From assembly GCA_900550235.1 (NCBI GenBank), contig URRQ01000008.1, positions 1 to 64,000 on the forward strand: a stretch of 64,000 bases of DNA. The letters are read 5' to 3'. Below are positions 25,458 to 33,179 of this stretch, one piece after another. The notes beneath the pieces are model-generated. The model did no database searches. It saw only the letters and a list, made by a program, of their open reading frames with translations, and was not told where the DNA came from. The DNA comes from an uncultured Lachnospiraceae bacterium. Lineage in GTDB: Bacteria > Bacillota > Clostridia > Lachnospirales > Lachnospiraceae. Numbering within the stretch: position 1 is the first letter of the stretch; every line of letters starts with the position of its first letter. The translations under genes and the position numbers were made by a program.

Positions 25458-26684
25458 TTGTTAGAAATTAAAACAAACGAATCAGAAGCAGCAGCAAAAA
25501 TAATTGTAATCGGTGTTGGCGGTGGTGGAAATAATGCCGTGAACCGAATGATCGACGAACAGATTGCAGGCGTAGAATTTATTGCGATCAATACAGATAA
25601 ACAGGCGTTACAGTTATGTAAGGCTCCGACTCTTATGCAGATTGGGGATAAACTTACAAAAGGACTTGGCGCAGGAGCAAAACCGGAAGTAGGAGAAAAG
25701 GCCGCTGAAGAAAGTTCAGAAGAGATCGCAGCAGCAATCAAAGGAGCCGACATGGTATTTGTAACATGCGGTATGGGCGGTGGAACAGGTACAGGAGCTA
25801 CACCTGTAGTTGCTAAAATCGCAAAAGATATGGGAGCACTTACAGTAGGTGTTGTTACAAAACCGTTCCGTTTCGAATCCAAAGCACGTATGAATAATGC
25901 GATTGCTGGAATTGAAAAATTGAAAGAGAGTGTAGATACACTCATTGTGATTCCGAATGATAAATTACTTGAGATTGTTGACAGAAGAACAACCATGCCG
26001 GAAGCGCTGAAAAAAGCGGATGAAGTGTTACAGCAAGGTATTCAGGGTATCACAGACTTGATCAACGTACCTTCACTTATCAACCTCGACTTTGCAGATA
26101 TCCAGACTGTTATGATCGATAAAGGTATCGCTCATATTGGTATCGGTAGAGGAAAAGGTGATGACAAAGCGCTTGAAGCTGTAAAAGAAGCGGTTGCAAG
26201 TCCACTTCTTGAAACAACAATCGCAGGTGCATCACATGTTATCATTAACGTATCCGGAGATATTTCTCTTATGGATGCAAGCGATGCTGCTGAATACGTA
26301 CAGGAACTTGCAGGAGAAGAAGCAAATATCATCTTTGGTGCTATGTATGATAGTGAGAAACAGGATGAAGCAACAGTAACAGTAATTGCTACTGGATTAC
26401 ACAATGCAGGAGGTACAGCTTCCAAATTAAAATCTAGATTAGAAGGACAGAAAGCGATGTACCAGAATCCATACCAGCAAAATGGATTCCAGTCTAACAT
26501 TCATCCATATCCAACACAAGAACAGTCACCAAGACTTGATATGAGTATGGCTCGTCCACAGTATCAGGCACCGGAACAGCAGGCAGAACCAAGACCATAT
26601 AACAATATGTCACAGACACCGGTAACACCTGTAAGCAAAGTGAAAGAGCAATCAATCAAGATTCCTGACTTTTTCAAAAGATAA
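25458..26684 (+). CDS. ftsZ: Cell division tubulin homologue FtsZ
   Basis: FtsZ polymerises into the cytokinetic ring. The 408-residue protein starts at TTG 25458, eight bases after AAGGAGG, which gives the expected N-terminus; an earlier GTG at 25365 lies within the predicted promoter. Visible are the nucleotide-binding GVGGGGNNAVNRM, the tubulin signature GGGTGTGA, the T7 loop NLDFADIQTVM and, after a Gln/Pro-rich linker, the C-terminal peptide KIPDFFKR that binds membrane tethers. No ftsA is present in the cluster. Confidence 0.98.
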   Translation: MLEIKTNESEAAAKIIVIGVGGGGNNAVNRMIDEQIAGVEFIAINTDKQALQLCKAPTLMQIGDKLTKGLGAGAKPEVGEKAAEESSEEIAAAIKGADMVFVTCGMGGGTGTGATPVVAKIAKDMGALTVGVVTKPFRFESKARMNNAIAGIEKLKESVDTLIVIPNDKLLEIVDRRTTMPEALKKADEVLQQGIQGITDLINVPSLINLDFADIQTVMIDKGIAHIGIGRGKGDDKALEAVKEAVASPLLETTIAGASHVIINVSGDISLMDASDAAEYVQELAGEEANIIFGAMYDSEKQDEATVTVIATGLHNAGGTASKLKSRLEGQKAMYQNPYQQNGFQSNIHPYPTQEQSPRLDMSMARPQYQAPEQQAEPRPYNNMSQTPVTPVSKVKEQSIKIPDFFKR

Positions 26685-26703
26685 GAAGAACATAGTGAGT
26701 ATG

Positions 26704-26734
26704 AAGAGCTGACGCAATAGCGTCAGCTCTTTTT
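26704..26734 (+). terminator. Intrinsic terminator after ftsZ
   Basis: AAGAGCTGACGC and GCGTCAGCTCTT are perfectly complementary around AATA, followed by T residues. It separates the dcw cluster from the spoIIG operon. Confidence 0.92.
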
Positions 26735-26780
26735 GTGTTATGGATAATTTTTACAAAATCCTGGGAATATATTTTGAAAT

Positions 26781-26855
26781 TTCCGATGATTGTCGGAAAA
26801 AAGTAGGAATATCCTTCAATAAATGACAAATTTTGAGAGACAGAGTTTGTATAAT
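26781..26855 (+). promoter_or_regulatory. Candidate Spo0A-activated spoIIG promoter with long spacer
   Basis: TATAAT (26850-26855) is preceded by ATGACA (26823-26828) at 21 bases, not 17. The Bacillus spoIIG promoter is likewise over-spaced (22 bases) and needs Spo0A. TTGTCGGA at 26790-26797 is one base off a Spo0A box and forms part of an inverted repeat, TTCCGA (26781-26786) and TCGGAA (26793-26798), about 65-80 bases before the expected start near 26862. Confidence 0.5.
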
Positions 26856-26885
26856 GATAAAGACCGGAAAGAAAGAAGGTGGGTT

Positions 26886-27668
26886 GTGTATCATGAACTG
26901 TACATAGACGTATTTTTCTTTGTAAACTTTATGATGGATTATCTTTTGCTTTTGATTGTAAGACAGATATTAAAATGTTCTGCCACACATCGAAATATTT
27001 GTATTGGGAGTTTGATCGGAAGCATATTGACTTGTCTGACTATTGTAATTCCGGTTCCCTATGAATGGATCAAGATTTTGTTTCTTCATGGTGGGGTGAG
27101 TATTATGATGACAAAAACAGGGTTGCGTATAAAAGATAATAGGGAGATGTGCCGAGGTGTTATAGCGCTTTATACAGGAAGTTTTTTACTGGGAGGTGTC
27201 TTTAATTTTCTTCGGCAATATATAAGAATTGGAAGTTTATTTTTTTGTATTGCAGTACTCAGTTATCATATTGTGCAGGGGATATGGTCATTTATCAGTT
27301 GCCTGCAAAGATTTACATCTTATAGATGCAAAGTAACACTTTCTTTTGAAACGGGAGAGTGTACTGTAGATGCGATAATAGATACAGGTAATTGTCTGCG
27401 AGATCCGGTGACCAAAAAACCGGTTTGTGTATTAGAGAAAAAGAAAATGGAAAAATTTGTAGATGAAGAAGGAATTGCAAATCTGCGGAAAATTCCATTT
27501 TCTTCTATTGGGGAAAAAGCAGGGTATCTTCCGGTAATGGAGATTAAGGAAATGTGTGTACATAAAGAAAAAGAATACCGGATTCAGCATCCGGTGATCG
27601 GAATATGTGGGGACCCTATTTCTGCAAATGGGGGATACGGCATGATTCTGAATCCAGATATATTTTAG
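26886..27668 (+). CDS. spoIIGA: Sigma-E processing peptidase SpoIIGA
   Basis: SpoIIGA is the membrane aspartic protease that cleaves the pro-sequence from SigE in the mother cell after a signal from the forespore. The product has five hydrophobic segments in the first half (YIDVFFFVNFMMDYLLLLIV onward). The cytoplasmic protease half carries the active-site IDTGNCLRDP (Asp166). I prefer GTG 26886, six bases after AAGG and matching the family N-terminus, giving 260 residues. The ATG at 26823 lies upstream of the predicted transcription start. It is 11 bases before sigE, the standard pairing. Confidence 0.93.
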   Translation: MYHELYIDVFFFVNFMMDYLLLLIVRQILKCSATHRNICIGSLIGSILTCLTIVIPVPYEWIKILFLHGGVSIMMTKTGLRIKDNREMCRGVIALYTGSFLLGGVFNFLRQYIRIGSLFFCIAVLSYHIVQGIWSFISCLQRFTSYRCKVTLSFETGECTVDAIIDTGNCLRDPVTKKPVCVLEKKKMEKFVDEEGIANLRKIPFSSIGEKAGYLPVMEIKEMCVHKEKEYRIQHPVIGICGDPISANGGYGMILNPDIF

Positions 27669-27679
27669 GAGGAAATAAA

Positions 27680-28420
27680 ATGGTTATTAAGATAGCAGTA
27701 CCGAATCAATTTAAATTAAAAGTTATGCCTGATTTTCGAACGTTATTGTTTCCGGATAAACAAGAGGTTCATTATATTGGGGGCTCTGAAGTGCTTCCGG
27801 CTCCTTTGGAGGGAGAAGAAGAATTAGCAGTAATAGAAAGCTTAGGAGGCGAGGAAGATGAAGGCGCAAAGAAAACGTTGATCGAGCATAATCTCAGGCT
27901 TGTTGTGTACATAGCAAAAAAATTTGATAATACGGGAGTGGGGGTAGAAGATTTAATATCTATCGGAACAATTGGATTGATCAAGGCGATTAATACGTTT
28001 AATCCTTCGAAAAATATCAAATTAGCAACGTATGCTTCCAGGTGTATTGAAAATGAGATTTTGATGTATTTACGTAGAAATAATAAAACAAGACTGGAAG
28101 TGTCGATTGACGAACCGTTAAACGTAGACTGGGATGGAAACGAACTGCTTCTATCAGATATTTTAGGAACGGAAGAAGATACAATCTATAAAGATTTGGA
28201 GACGGAAGTGGAGCACAAACTTCTTCTACGTGCAATCAGCAGGCTTTCCAAACGTGAGCAGATGATTGTACAGATGCGTTTTGGGATCGGAACACCGGAT
28301 GGAGAAGAGAAGACACAAAAAGAAGTTGCGGATATTCTTGGTATTTCCCAATCCTATATTTCACGTTTGGAAAAGAAGATTATGCAAAGATTAAAACGTG
28401 AAATGGTAAAGTATGAATAG
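27680..28420 (+). CDS. sigE: Mother-cell sporulation sigma factor SigE
   Basis: SigE directs early mother-cell gene expression in sporulation. The 246-residue product starts at ATG 27680 after AGGAGG. It has an N-terminal pro-sequence (about the first 25-30 residues, hydrophobic and basic) expected to be removed by SpoIIGA, then region 2 (LIEHNLRLVVYIAKKF, DLISIGTIGLIKAI, ATYASRCIENEILMYLR) and region 4 (SKREQMIVQMRFGI with the helix-turn-helix QKEVADILGISQSYISRLEKK). Likely targets in this window are cotJ and perhaps the SpoVD-like PBP gene. Confidence 0.97.
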   Translation: MVIKIAVPNQFKLKVMPDFRTLLFPDKQEVHYIGGSEVLPAPLEGEEELAVIESLGGEEDEGAKKTLIEHNLRLVVYIAKKFDNTGVGVEDLISIGTIGLIKAINTFNPSKNIKLATYASRCIENEILMYLRRNNKTRLEVSIDEPLNVDWDGNELLLSDILGTEEDTIYKDLETEVEHKLLLRAISRLSKREQMIVQMRFGIGTPDGEEKTQKEVADILGISQSYISRLEKKIMQRLKREMVKYE

Positions 28421-28473
28421 TCAGAAAATATATCTTAAAAAAGCATGAAGTCCTATTTTTTTACAAAATAAGG

Positions 28474-28482
28474 TGTTATAAT
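28474..28482 (+). promoter_or_regulatory. Extended -10 promoter of the beta-CASP nuclease gene
   Basis: TGT directly precedes TATAAT (28477-28482). The -35 position (TATTTT at 28454) is poor. It gives the nuclease gene independent expression between two sporulation sigma genes. Confidence 0.45.
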
Positions 28483-28507
28483 GTAGAGAAAGAAAGGGGT
28501 TGGATAT

Positions 28508-30112
28508 ATGAGATTGACATTTATCGGTGCAGCCCACGAAGTAACGGGAAGCTGCCATTTATTGGAAGCCTGTGGAAAAAGAATTTTGATTGATTGTGGA
28601 ATGGAACAAGGGCCGGATATTTATGAGAATCAGGACATTCCGGTAATGCCGGGAGATATCGATTTTGTACTCTTGACACATGCACATATTGATCATTCGG
28701 GTTTGGTGCCATTGCTATGTAGGCAGGGATTCCACGGACAAATTGTTACCACATTTGCAACATCTGACTTGTGCAACATTATGTTGCGAGATAGTGCGCA
28801 CATTCAAGAATTTGAAGCAGAATGGCGGAATCGTAAGGCGAGACGTTCTGGCGCGGAGTTGTATGTTCCTCTTTATGAGATGCAGGATGCCTTGGATGCT
28901 ATAGAATTGCTTGCGCCTTGTGACTATGGACAAAAAATTGAACTGTGTGACGGGATTGAAGTGCGATTTACAGATGTGGGACATCTCTTAGGTTCTGCTT
29001 GTATTGAAATTTGGATTGAAGAAGATGGCATTTCTAAAAAGATTGTATTTTCGGGTGATGTAGGAAATACGAATCAGCCGATTATTAAGGATCCCGGAGG
29101 AGTGGAAGAAGCCGACTATGTTGTGATTGAATCGACGTATGGTAATCGGACACATGGTGTGGAACGTCCGGATTATGTAGGAGATTTTTCGAAAATCTTA
29201 AAAGAAACCTTTGATAAAGGCGGTAATGTTGTGATTCCATCTTTCGCAGTAGGAAGAACGCAGGAACTTCTATACTTTATCCGTGAGATTAAAGAACGGA
29301 ATTTAATACCGGAATATCCGGAGTTCGATGTGTATGTAGATAGTCCATTGGCAATAGAAGCAACGAATGTATTTACTAAGAATATGAAAGGTTGCTTTGA
29401 TGAGGAAGCAATGGATTTAGTAGAAAGAGGAATCAATCCATTGGTATTTCCGGGATTGAAATTATCTACGACAAGTGAAGACTCAAAAGCAATCAATTTT
29501 GATAGCAAACCAAAAGTAATCATCTCTGCATCTGGTATGTGTGAAGCGGGACGTATTCGTCATCATTTGAAACATAATTTGTGGAGACCGGAGTGCACAA
29601 TCCTCTTTGTAGGATACCAGGCTGTGGGAACTCTTGGGCGTAAGTTGATCGAGGGGGCTCCGATGGTGAAATTATTTGGTGAAGAAATTGAGGTAGCAGC
29701 CCGAATCGAATCATTAAAAGGAATCAGCGGTCATGCAGATATGAATGGATTATTAGATTGGTTATCTCATTTCAAATCTGATGTACAGCATGTATTTGTT
29801 GTACATGGAGAAGATGCGGTGACAGATGAATTTGCAGAGACTATCCGCCATACGTTTGGATATGAGGCATTAGCTCCGTATTCCGGAGGTTGTGTGGATC
29901 TTGCTACGAATCAGATTGTGACGGAAGGCGTGAAAGTCCGGAAGAAAGCTATGAAGGCGTCTACCGTACGGGCTGCCAATGCATTTGCTAGAGTTGTAGC
30001 AGCCGGTAAGCGATTGATGAGTGTAATCATGAAGAATGAAGGAGTTGCTAATAAAGACCTTGCCAAATTTGAATCACAGATTCAAAATCTTGCGGATAAG
30101 TGGGATCGTTAG
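28508..30112 (+). CDS. Metallo-beta-lactamase/beta-CASP family RNA nuclease
   Basis: The 534-residue protein belongs to the CPSF/YSH1-like beta-CASP branch, which cleaves RNA. Metal-binding motifs are THAHIDHSG (near residue 57), the conserved His in GHLLGSA, SGDVG, and in the beta-CASP part PSFAVGRTQELL, SASGMCEAGRIRHHL and SGHADMNGL. The last 60 residues form a basic tail (KVRKKAMKAS and following). No signal peptide, so it acts in the cytoplasm. It sits between sigE and sigG, which are adjacent in Bacillus; a direct role in sporulation is not indicated by sequence. Confidence 0.88.
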   Translation: MRLTFIGAAHEVTGSCHLLEACGKRILIDCGMEQGPDIYENQDIPVMPGDIDFVLLTHAHIDHSGLVPLLCRQGFHGQIVTTFATSDLCNIMLRDSAHIQEFEAEWRNRKARRSGAELYVPLYEMQDALDAIELLAPCDYGQKIELCDGIEVRFTDVGHLLGSACIEIWIEEDGISKKIVFSGDVGNTNQPIIKDPGGVEEADYVVIESTYGNRTHGVERPDYVGDFSKILKETFDKGGNVVIPSFAVGRTQELLYFIREIKERNLIPEYPEFDVYVDSPLAIEATNVFTKNMKGCFDEEAMDLVERGINPLVFPGLKLSTTSEDSKAINFDSKPKVIISASGMCEAGRIRHHLKHNLWRPECTILFVGYQAVGTLGRKLIEGAPMVKLFGEEIEVAARIESLKGISGHADMNGLLDWLSHFKSDVQHVFVVHGEDAVTDEFAETIRHTFGYEALAPYSGGCVDLATNQIVTEGVKVRKKAMKASTVRAANAFARVVAAGKRLMSVIMKNEGVANKDLAKFESQIQNLADKWDR

Positions 30113-30149
30113 AGGTCAAGGGGCAAAAGTATCTTAATATGTGAATAGA

Positions 30150-30211
30150 AGGAGCCATTTTGTGAATCCTCTTCTTAGACTATAAGAAGAGGAGGATACA
30201 AAATGGCTCTT
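30150..30211 (+). promoter_or_regulatory. Long hairpin burying the RBS and start codon of sigG
   Basis: Bases 30150-30163 pair with 30198-30211 (14 pairs, one G-T), and after a two-base bulge 30166-30176 pair with 30187-30197 (11 pairs, one wobble). The stem contains the whole ribosome binding site AGGAGG (30190-30195) and the ATG (30203-30205). Read-through mRNA from upstream genes should be poorly translated. TGAATA at 30142 resembles a forespore -35 but I found no matching -10. Confidence 0.75.
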
Positions 30212-30979
30212 AATAAAGTAGAAATATGTGGCGTAAACACGTCAACTCTTCCCTTGCTGGGAGAGGAGGAAAAAGAGAAATTATTAGAAAAAATCAAGGC
30301 TGGAGATGAAGAGGCGAAAGAAAAATATATTAAAGGAAATTTAAGACTTGTCTTAAGCGTAATCAAACGGTTTTCAAGCAGTAATGAAAATCCAGATGAT
30401 CTGTTTCAGATTGGCTGCATAGGTCTGATTAAAGCAATCAATAATTTTAATACGGAATTAAATGTGAAATTCTCTACGTATGCAGTTCCAATGATCATCG
30501 GTGAGATCAGAAGATATATGAGAGATAATAACGCAATCCGTGTAAGCAGATCTCTTCGAGATACAGCATATAAAGCAATCTATGCAAGAGAAAGCTATAT
30601 GAAAAAGAATCTGAAGGAACCGACAGTAGAAGAAATTTCACAAGAAATCAGTATTTCAAAAGAGGAGATTGTGCAGGCGTTAGATGCGATTCAAGTTCCG
30701 ATGAGCTTGCAGGAGCCGGTATATAGTGATGGAGGAGATACGCTTTATGTCATGGACCAATTAAGCGATAAAAAAAACAAAGAAGAAACCTGGGTGGAAG
30801 AACTTTCGTTGGCTGCAGCTATGGAGCGATTGGGAAAGAGAGAAAAGAATATTATCCGAATGCGTTTTTTTGAAGGAAGGACGCAGATGGAAATTGCGAG
30901 AGATATTCATATTTCTCAGGCACAGGTTAGCAGGTTGGAAAAAAATGCTTTGAAAACGATGCGCCAGTATTTATCTTAA
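30203..30979 (+). CDS. sigG: Forespore sporulation sigma factor SigG
   Basis: SigG runs late forespore transcription. The 258-residue product begins with the SigG-specific KVEICGVNTSTLPLL segment, known as the site through which anti-sigma control acts, followed by region 2 (GNLRLVLSVIKRF, DLFQIGCIGLIKAINNF, KFSTYAVPMIIGEIRRYMRD), region 3 and region 4 (GKREKNIIRMRFFEGRTQ and a helix-turn-helix with ISQAQVSRLEK). Length equals family norm. Its ribosome binding site and start codon lie in a long hairpin. It is separated from sigE by the beta-CASP nuclease gene. Confidence 0.97.
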   Translation: MALNKVEICGVNTSTLPLLGEEEKEKLLEKIKAGDEEAKEKYIKGNLRLVLSVIKRFSSSNENPDDLFQIGCIGLIKAINNFNTELNVKFSTYAVPMIIGEIRRYMRDNNAIRVSRSLRDTAYKAIYARESYMKKNLKEPTVEEISQEISISKEEIVQALDAIQVPMSLQEPVYSDGGDTLYVMDQLSDKKNKEETWVEELSLAAAMERLGKREKNIIRMRFFEGRTQMEIARDIHISQAQVSRLEKNALKTMRQYLS

Positions 30980-31007
30980 GATTGTGCAATTGCACAATCT
31001 TTTATTT
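30978..31007 (+). terminator. Intrinsic terminator after sigG
   Basis: AAGATTGTGCAA and TTGCACAATCTT form a perfect 24-base palindrome overlapping the sigG stop codon, followed by TTATTTTAT. Confidence 0.8.
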
Positions 31008-31012
31008 TATAG

Positions 31013-31041
31013 TTGAATTTTGCTGAAAACCATAATATGAT
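31013..31041 (+). promoter_or_regulatory. Promoter of the HAD phosphatase gene
   Basis: TTGAAT (31013-31018), 17 bases and TATGAT (31036-31041), 24 bases before the ATG. Confidence 0.55.
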
Positions 31042-31064
31042 AATGGATATAAAGGAGAGGAACC

Positions 31065-31745
31065 ATGTATAAGCTATGTATATTTGATTTGGACGGGACG
31101 TTGACAGATACATTGGAATCCCTGACATATTCTGTCAATGCGACATTAAAAGAGCTGGAACTTCCGGAGATTACAATGGAGCAGTGTAGAGAATTTGTTG
31201 GAAATGGAGCAAAAGTGTTAATTGAAAAAGCATTGAAAGCTTCCGGAGATTGTGAGTTAGTTCTGCTGGATCGTGGGATGGAGACGTACAAACGAATATT
31301 TGGCGAGAATTGTACATATCATGTAGAACCATACGATGATGTACTTCAAATGTTGGATGAATTGCAGAATATGGGAATACAAACGGCAGTTCTATCAAAT
31401 AAGCCTCATTTACAAACGGTTGATGTAGTAACGGATATTTTGGGAAAAGAACGATTTGCATATATTTTAGGGCAAAGAGATGGAATTGCAAGAAAACCAG
31501 ATCCGGCTGGAATCTATGAGATTATATCAGGGGCAGGAATTACCAAAGAGGAATGTTTGTATATTGGGGATTCGGAAGTAGATATGGAAACTGCGAAGAG
31601 AGCAGAAGTGACCAGCGTGGGTGTGACGTGGGGATTCCGCTCAAAGGACGTGTTAAAACAAGCAGGCGCGGATTATTTGATCGATACACCGCGGGAGCTT
31701 ATGGAAATTATGAAAAACACATACAAAATGAAGGAGGAAATTTAA
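31065..31745 (+). CDS. HAD-superfamily phosphatase, phosphoglycolate phosphatase-like
   Basis: The 226-residue product is a subfamily IA HAD hydrolase. It has the nucleophile motif DLDGTLTDT (residues 7-15), a helical cap, motif II LSNKPH, a Lys in ARKPDP and the acidic motif YIGDSEVDMETA. Such enzymes dephosphorylate phosphoglycolate, sugar phosphates or pyrophosphate; the substrate is not decidable here. AAAGGAGAGG precedes the ATG. A small acidic protein gene follows after one base. Confidence 0.88.
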   Translation: MYKLCIFDLDGTLTDTLESLTYSVNATLKELELPEITMEQCREFVGNGAKVLIEKALKASGDCELVLLDRGMETYKRIFGENCTYHVEPYDDVLQMLDELQNMGIQTAVLSNKPHLQTVDVVTDILGKERFAYILGQRDGIARKPDPAGIYEIISGAGITKEECLYIGDSEVDMETAKRAEVTSVGVTWGFRSKDVLKQAGADYLIDTPRELMEIMKNTYKMKEEI

Positions 31746-31746
31746 C

Positions 31747-32010
31747 ATGTATGAGTATGATGAGGATTGTTTAAAAGTTTTTCTTAAGAATCAGGAACAG
31801 CTTTTTGACGAGCCGGTTGCAGAGACACTAGAAGAGGCGGAAGCATTTCTTGAAGACTGTATGGCGGTAGTGGTGAATTCCATTGATGAAGTAAGAGATT
31901 ACTTTGATGAAAGTGGAGCGGATGTAGATGGAATGTCTGACGAAGAGTTGGAAGATGCATCTGAAGTGTTCGTACTTCCGAATGGACAGTATCTTGTCGT
32001 AGAAGGTTAA
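31747..32010 (+). CDS. Small acidic protein of unknown function
   Basis: This 87-residue, strongly acidic protein (YEYDEDCLKVFLKNQEQLF at the start, VLPNGQYLVVEG at the end) is not one I can place in a family. It has no signal or membrane segment and is likely an alpha-beta cytoplasmic protein. AGGAGG lies 9 bases before the ATG, inside the end of the HAD gene, so it is translationally linked to that phosphatase. A role with it is possible but unproven. Confidence 0.75.
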   Translation: MYEYDEDCLKVFLKNQEQLFDEPVAETLEEAEAFLEDCMAVVVNSIDEVRDYFDESGADVDGMSDEELEDASEVFVLPNGQYLVVEG

Positions 32011-32017
32011 GACGTAC

Positions 32018-32049
32018 AAAAAGCCGGGTCATTTGACTTCGGCTTTTTT
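32018..32049. terminator. Bidirectional terminator
   Basis: AAAAAGCCG and CGGCTTTTT flank an inner GTCA-TT-TGAC hairpin. T-runs on both strands serve the + strand small acidic gene and the minus-strand membrane protein gene, whose last codons it overlaps. Confidence 0.85.
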
Positions 32050-32460
32050 CAATGCATTTTCGATAGATTTGACGATCATCTGAGAAGTATAAGGATTCTC
32101 TTGAGGATAGATAATATGTTCTGTTGTTTGTTTTTCGCAGATTTGATCAGCCATATCTTCAATGGCAGGCTGTAATAAGGGATACATAGCGGCTACTGTT
32201 TCATTTAAGTTAACGCAGCGGATAGAGAGAATTCGATCAGAATCTACCGTGACTTCCATCTCAAGATCAGTACTTCCGATAGTAATCTGATCCGTGTATA
32301 TACCGGGCATATATTCCCGAGAGGAATCGGTAGTCTTTTTATCTTTTGGAAAAAACATGAAAGTGAGTAATAAAATTAGTATAATTCCCAAAACAGCGAA
32401 AATAGCGGTATAAATAATTTCTTTCATATGCAAGACAATGATTTTAGTTTTTGAACTCAT
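32029..32460 (-). CDS. Membrane-anchored protein with FMN-binding-like domain, function unknown
   Basis: The 143-residue product has one membrane segment (about 15-37) and a small extracellular domain. That domain starts PGIYTDQITIGSTDLEMEVT and contains ILSIRCVNLNETVAAMYP, a pattern reminiscent of FMN-binding (RnfG-type) domains but without an obvious flavinylation SGAT motif. It could therefore be a degenerate or unrelated domain. On the minus strand AGGAGG lies seven bases before the ATG at 32460. It is divergent from pth. Confidence 0.7.
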   Translation of the reverse strand: MSSKTKIIVLHMKEIIYTAIFAVLGIILILLLTFMFFPKDKKTTDSSREYMPGIYTDQITIGSTDLEMEVTVDSDRILSIRCVNLNETVAAMYPLLQPAIEDMADQICEKQTTEHIIYPQENPYTSQMIVKSIENALKKAEVK

Positions 32461-32497
32461 GCAGACCTCCTAGTGAATCAGATATTATGGAATCGTT

Positions 32498-32506
32498 TGA
32501 TACAAT
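32498..32506 (+). promoter_or_regulatory. Extended -10 promoter of the pth-mfd operon
   Basis: TGA directly precedes TACAAT (32501-32506). The -35 (TCAGAT at 32478) is weak. The predicted start near 32513 places an 11-codon ORF in the leader. Confidence 0.4.
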
Positions 32507-32532
32507 ATATGAGAAAGGAGGGGGAAATATTC

Positions 32533-32568
32533 ATGTCTGCAGGTGACAAAAAGCGAGAGTTCCTGTAA
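32533..32568 (+). CDS. Possible 11-residue leader ORF before pth
   Basis: ATG at 32533 follows a very strong ribosome binding site (AAGGAGGGGG, 32516-32524) at eight bases and encodes MSAGDKKREFL before TAA. It lies wholly in the pth leader. It could be a leader peptide or translated minigene; nothing else proves expression. Confidence 0.4.
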   Translation: MSAGDKKREFL

Positions 32569-32604
32569 AATATAGAGAATGTAGTAAAATGAAGAGGTGA
32601 CGAT

Positions 32605-33177
32605 ATGTATATTATTGTAGGACTTGGAAATCCAACTTCCCAATACGAGGGAACACGACATAATGTCGGATTTGATGTAATAGATGCAATTGCAGATCAG
32701 TATAATATAACGATGGATATTCGAAAGCACAGAGCGTTTTGCGGAAAAGGAGTGATTGCAGGACAAAAAGTAATCCTTGCGAAGCCACAGACATATATGA
32801 ATTTAAGTGGGGAAAGCGTAAGAAGCCTTGTAGAGTATTATAAGATTGATGAGGAAGAAGAATTGATTGTGATTTATGATGACGTAAGTTTGGATGTAGG
32901 ACAACTTCGGATTCGTAAAAAAGGAAGCGCCGGTGGGCATAACGGAATCAAAAATATTATTGCTCATCTAGGACATTCTGTGTTCCCACGCATAAAGGTG
33001 GGGGTAGGAGAAAAGCCAAAGCACTATGATTTGGCAGATTATGTTTTAGGACATTTCAATAAAGAAGAGCAGGATATAATGGCGGAAAGCTACAAAAAAG
33101 CGTCTCAAGCAATTGAAATGATGGTGACTGGTGAGATTGACGCAGCTATGAATGAATATAATAAGAAGGTAAAATAG
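32605..33177 (+). CDS. pth: Peptidyl-tRNA hydrolase
   Basis: Pth releases peptides from peptidyl-tRNA that drops off ribosomes. The 190-residue protein shows VGLGNPTSQYEGTRHNVGF with the catalytic His (residue 20 region), LAKPQTYMNLSG, the Asp in YDDVSLDVG and the Lys-rich GSAGGHNGIKNI motif. GAGGTGACG precedes the ATG. It is two bases upstream of mfd; the pth-mfd pair is conserved in Firmicutes. Confidence 0.97.
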   Translation: MYIIVGLGNPTSQYEGTRHNVGFDVIDAIADQYNITMDIRKHRAFCGKGVIAGQKVILAKPQTYMNLSGESVRSLVEYYKIDEEEELIVIYDDVSLDVGQLRIRKKGSAGGHNGIKNIIAHLGHSVFPRIKVGVGEKPKHYDLADYVLGHFNKEEQDIMAESYKKASQAIEMMVTGEIDAAMNEYNKKVK

Positions 33178-33179
33178 AT

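Noticed and set aside
25388..26500. Minus-strand open frames inside ftsZ
   Set aside because: They are antisense to an unmistakable FtsZ and contain only its complementary composition.
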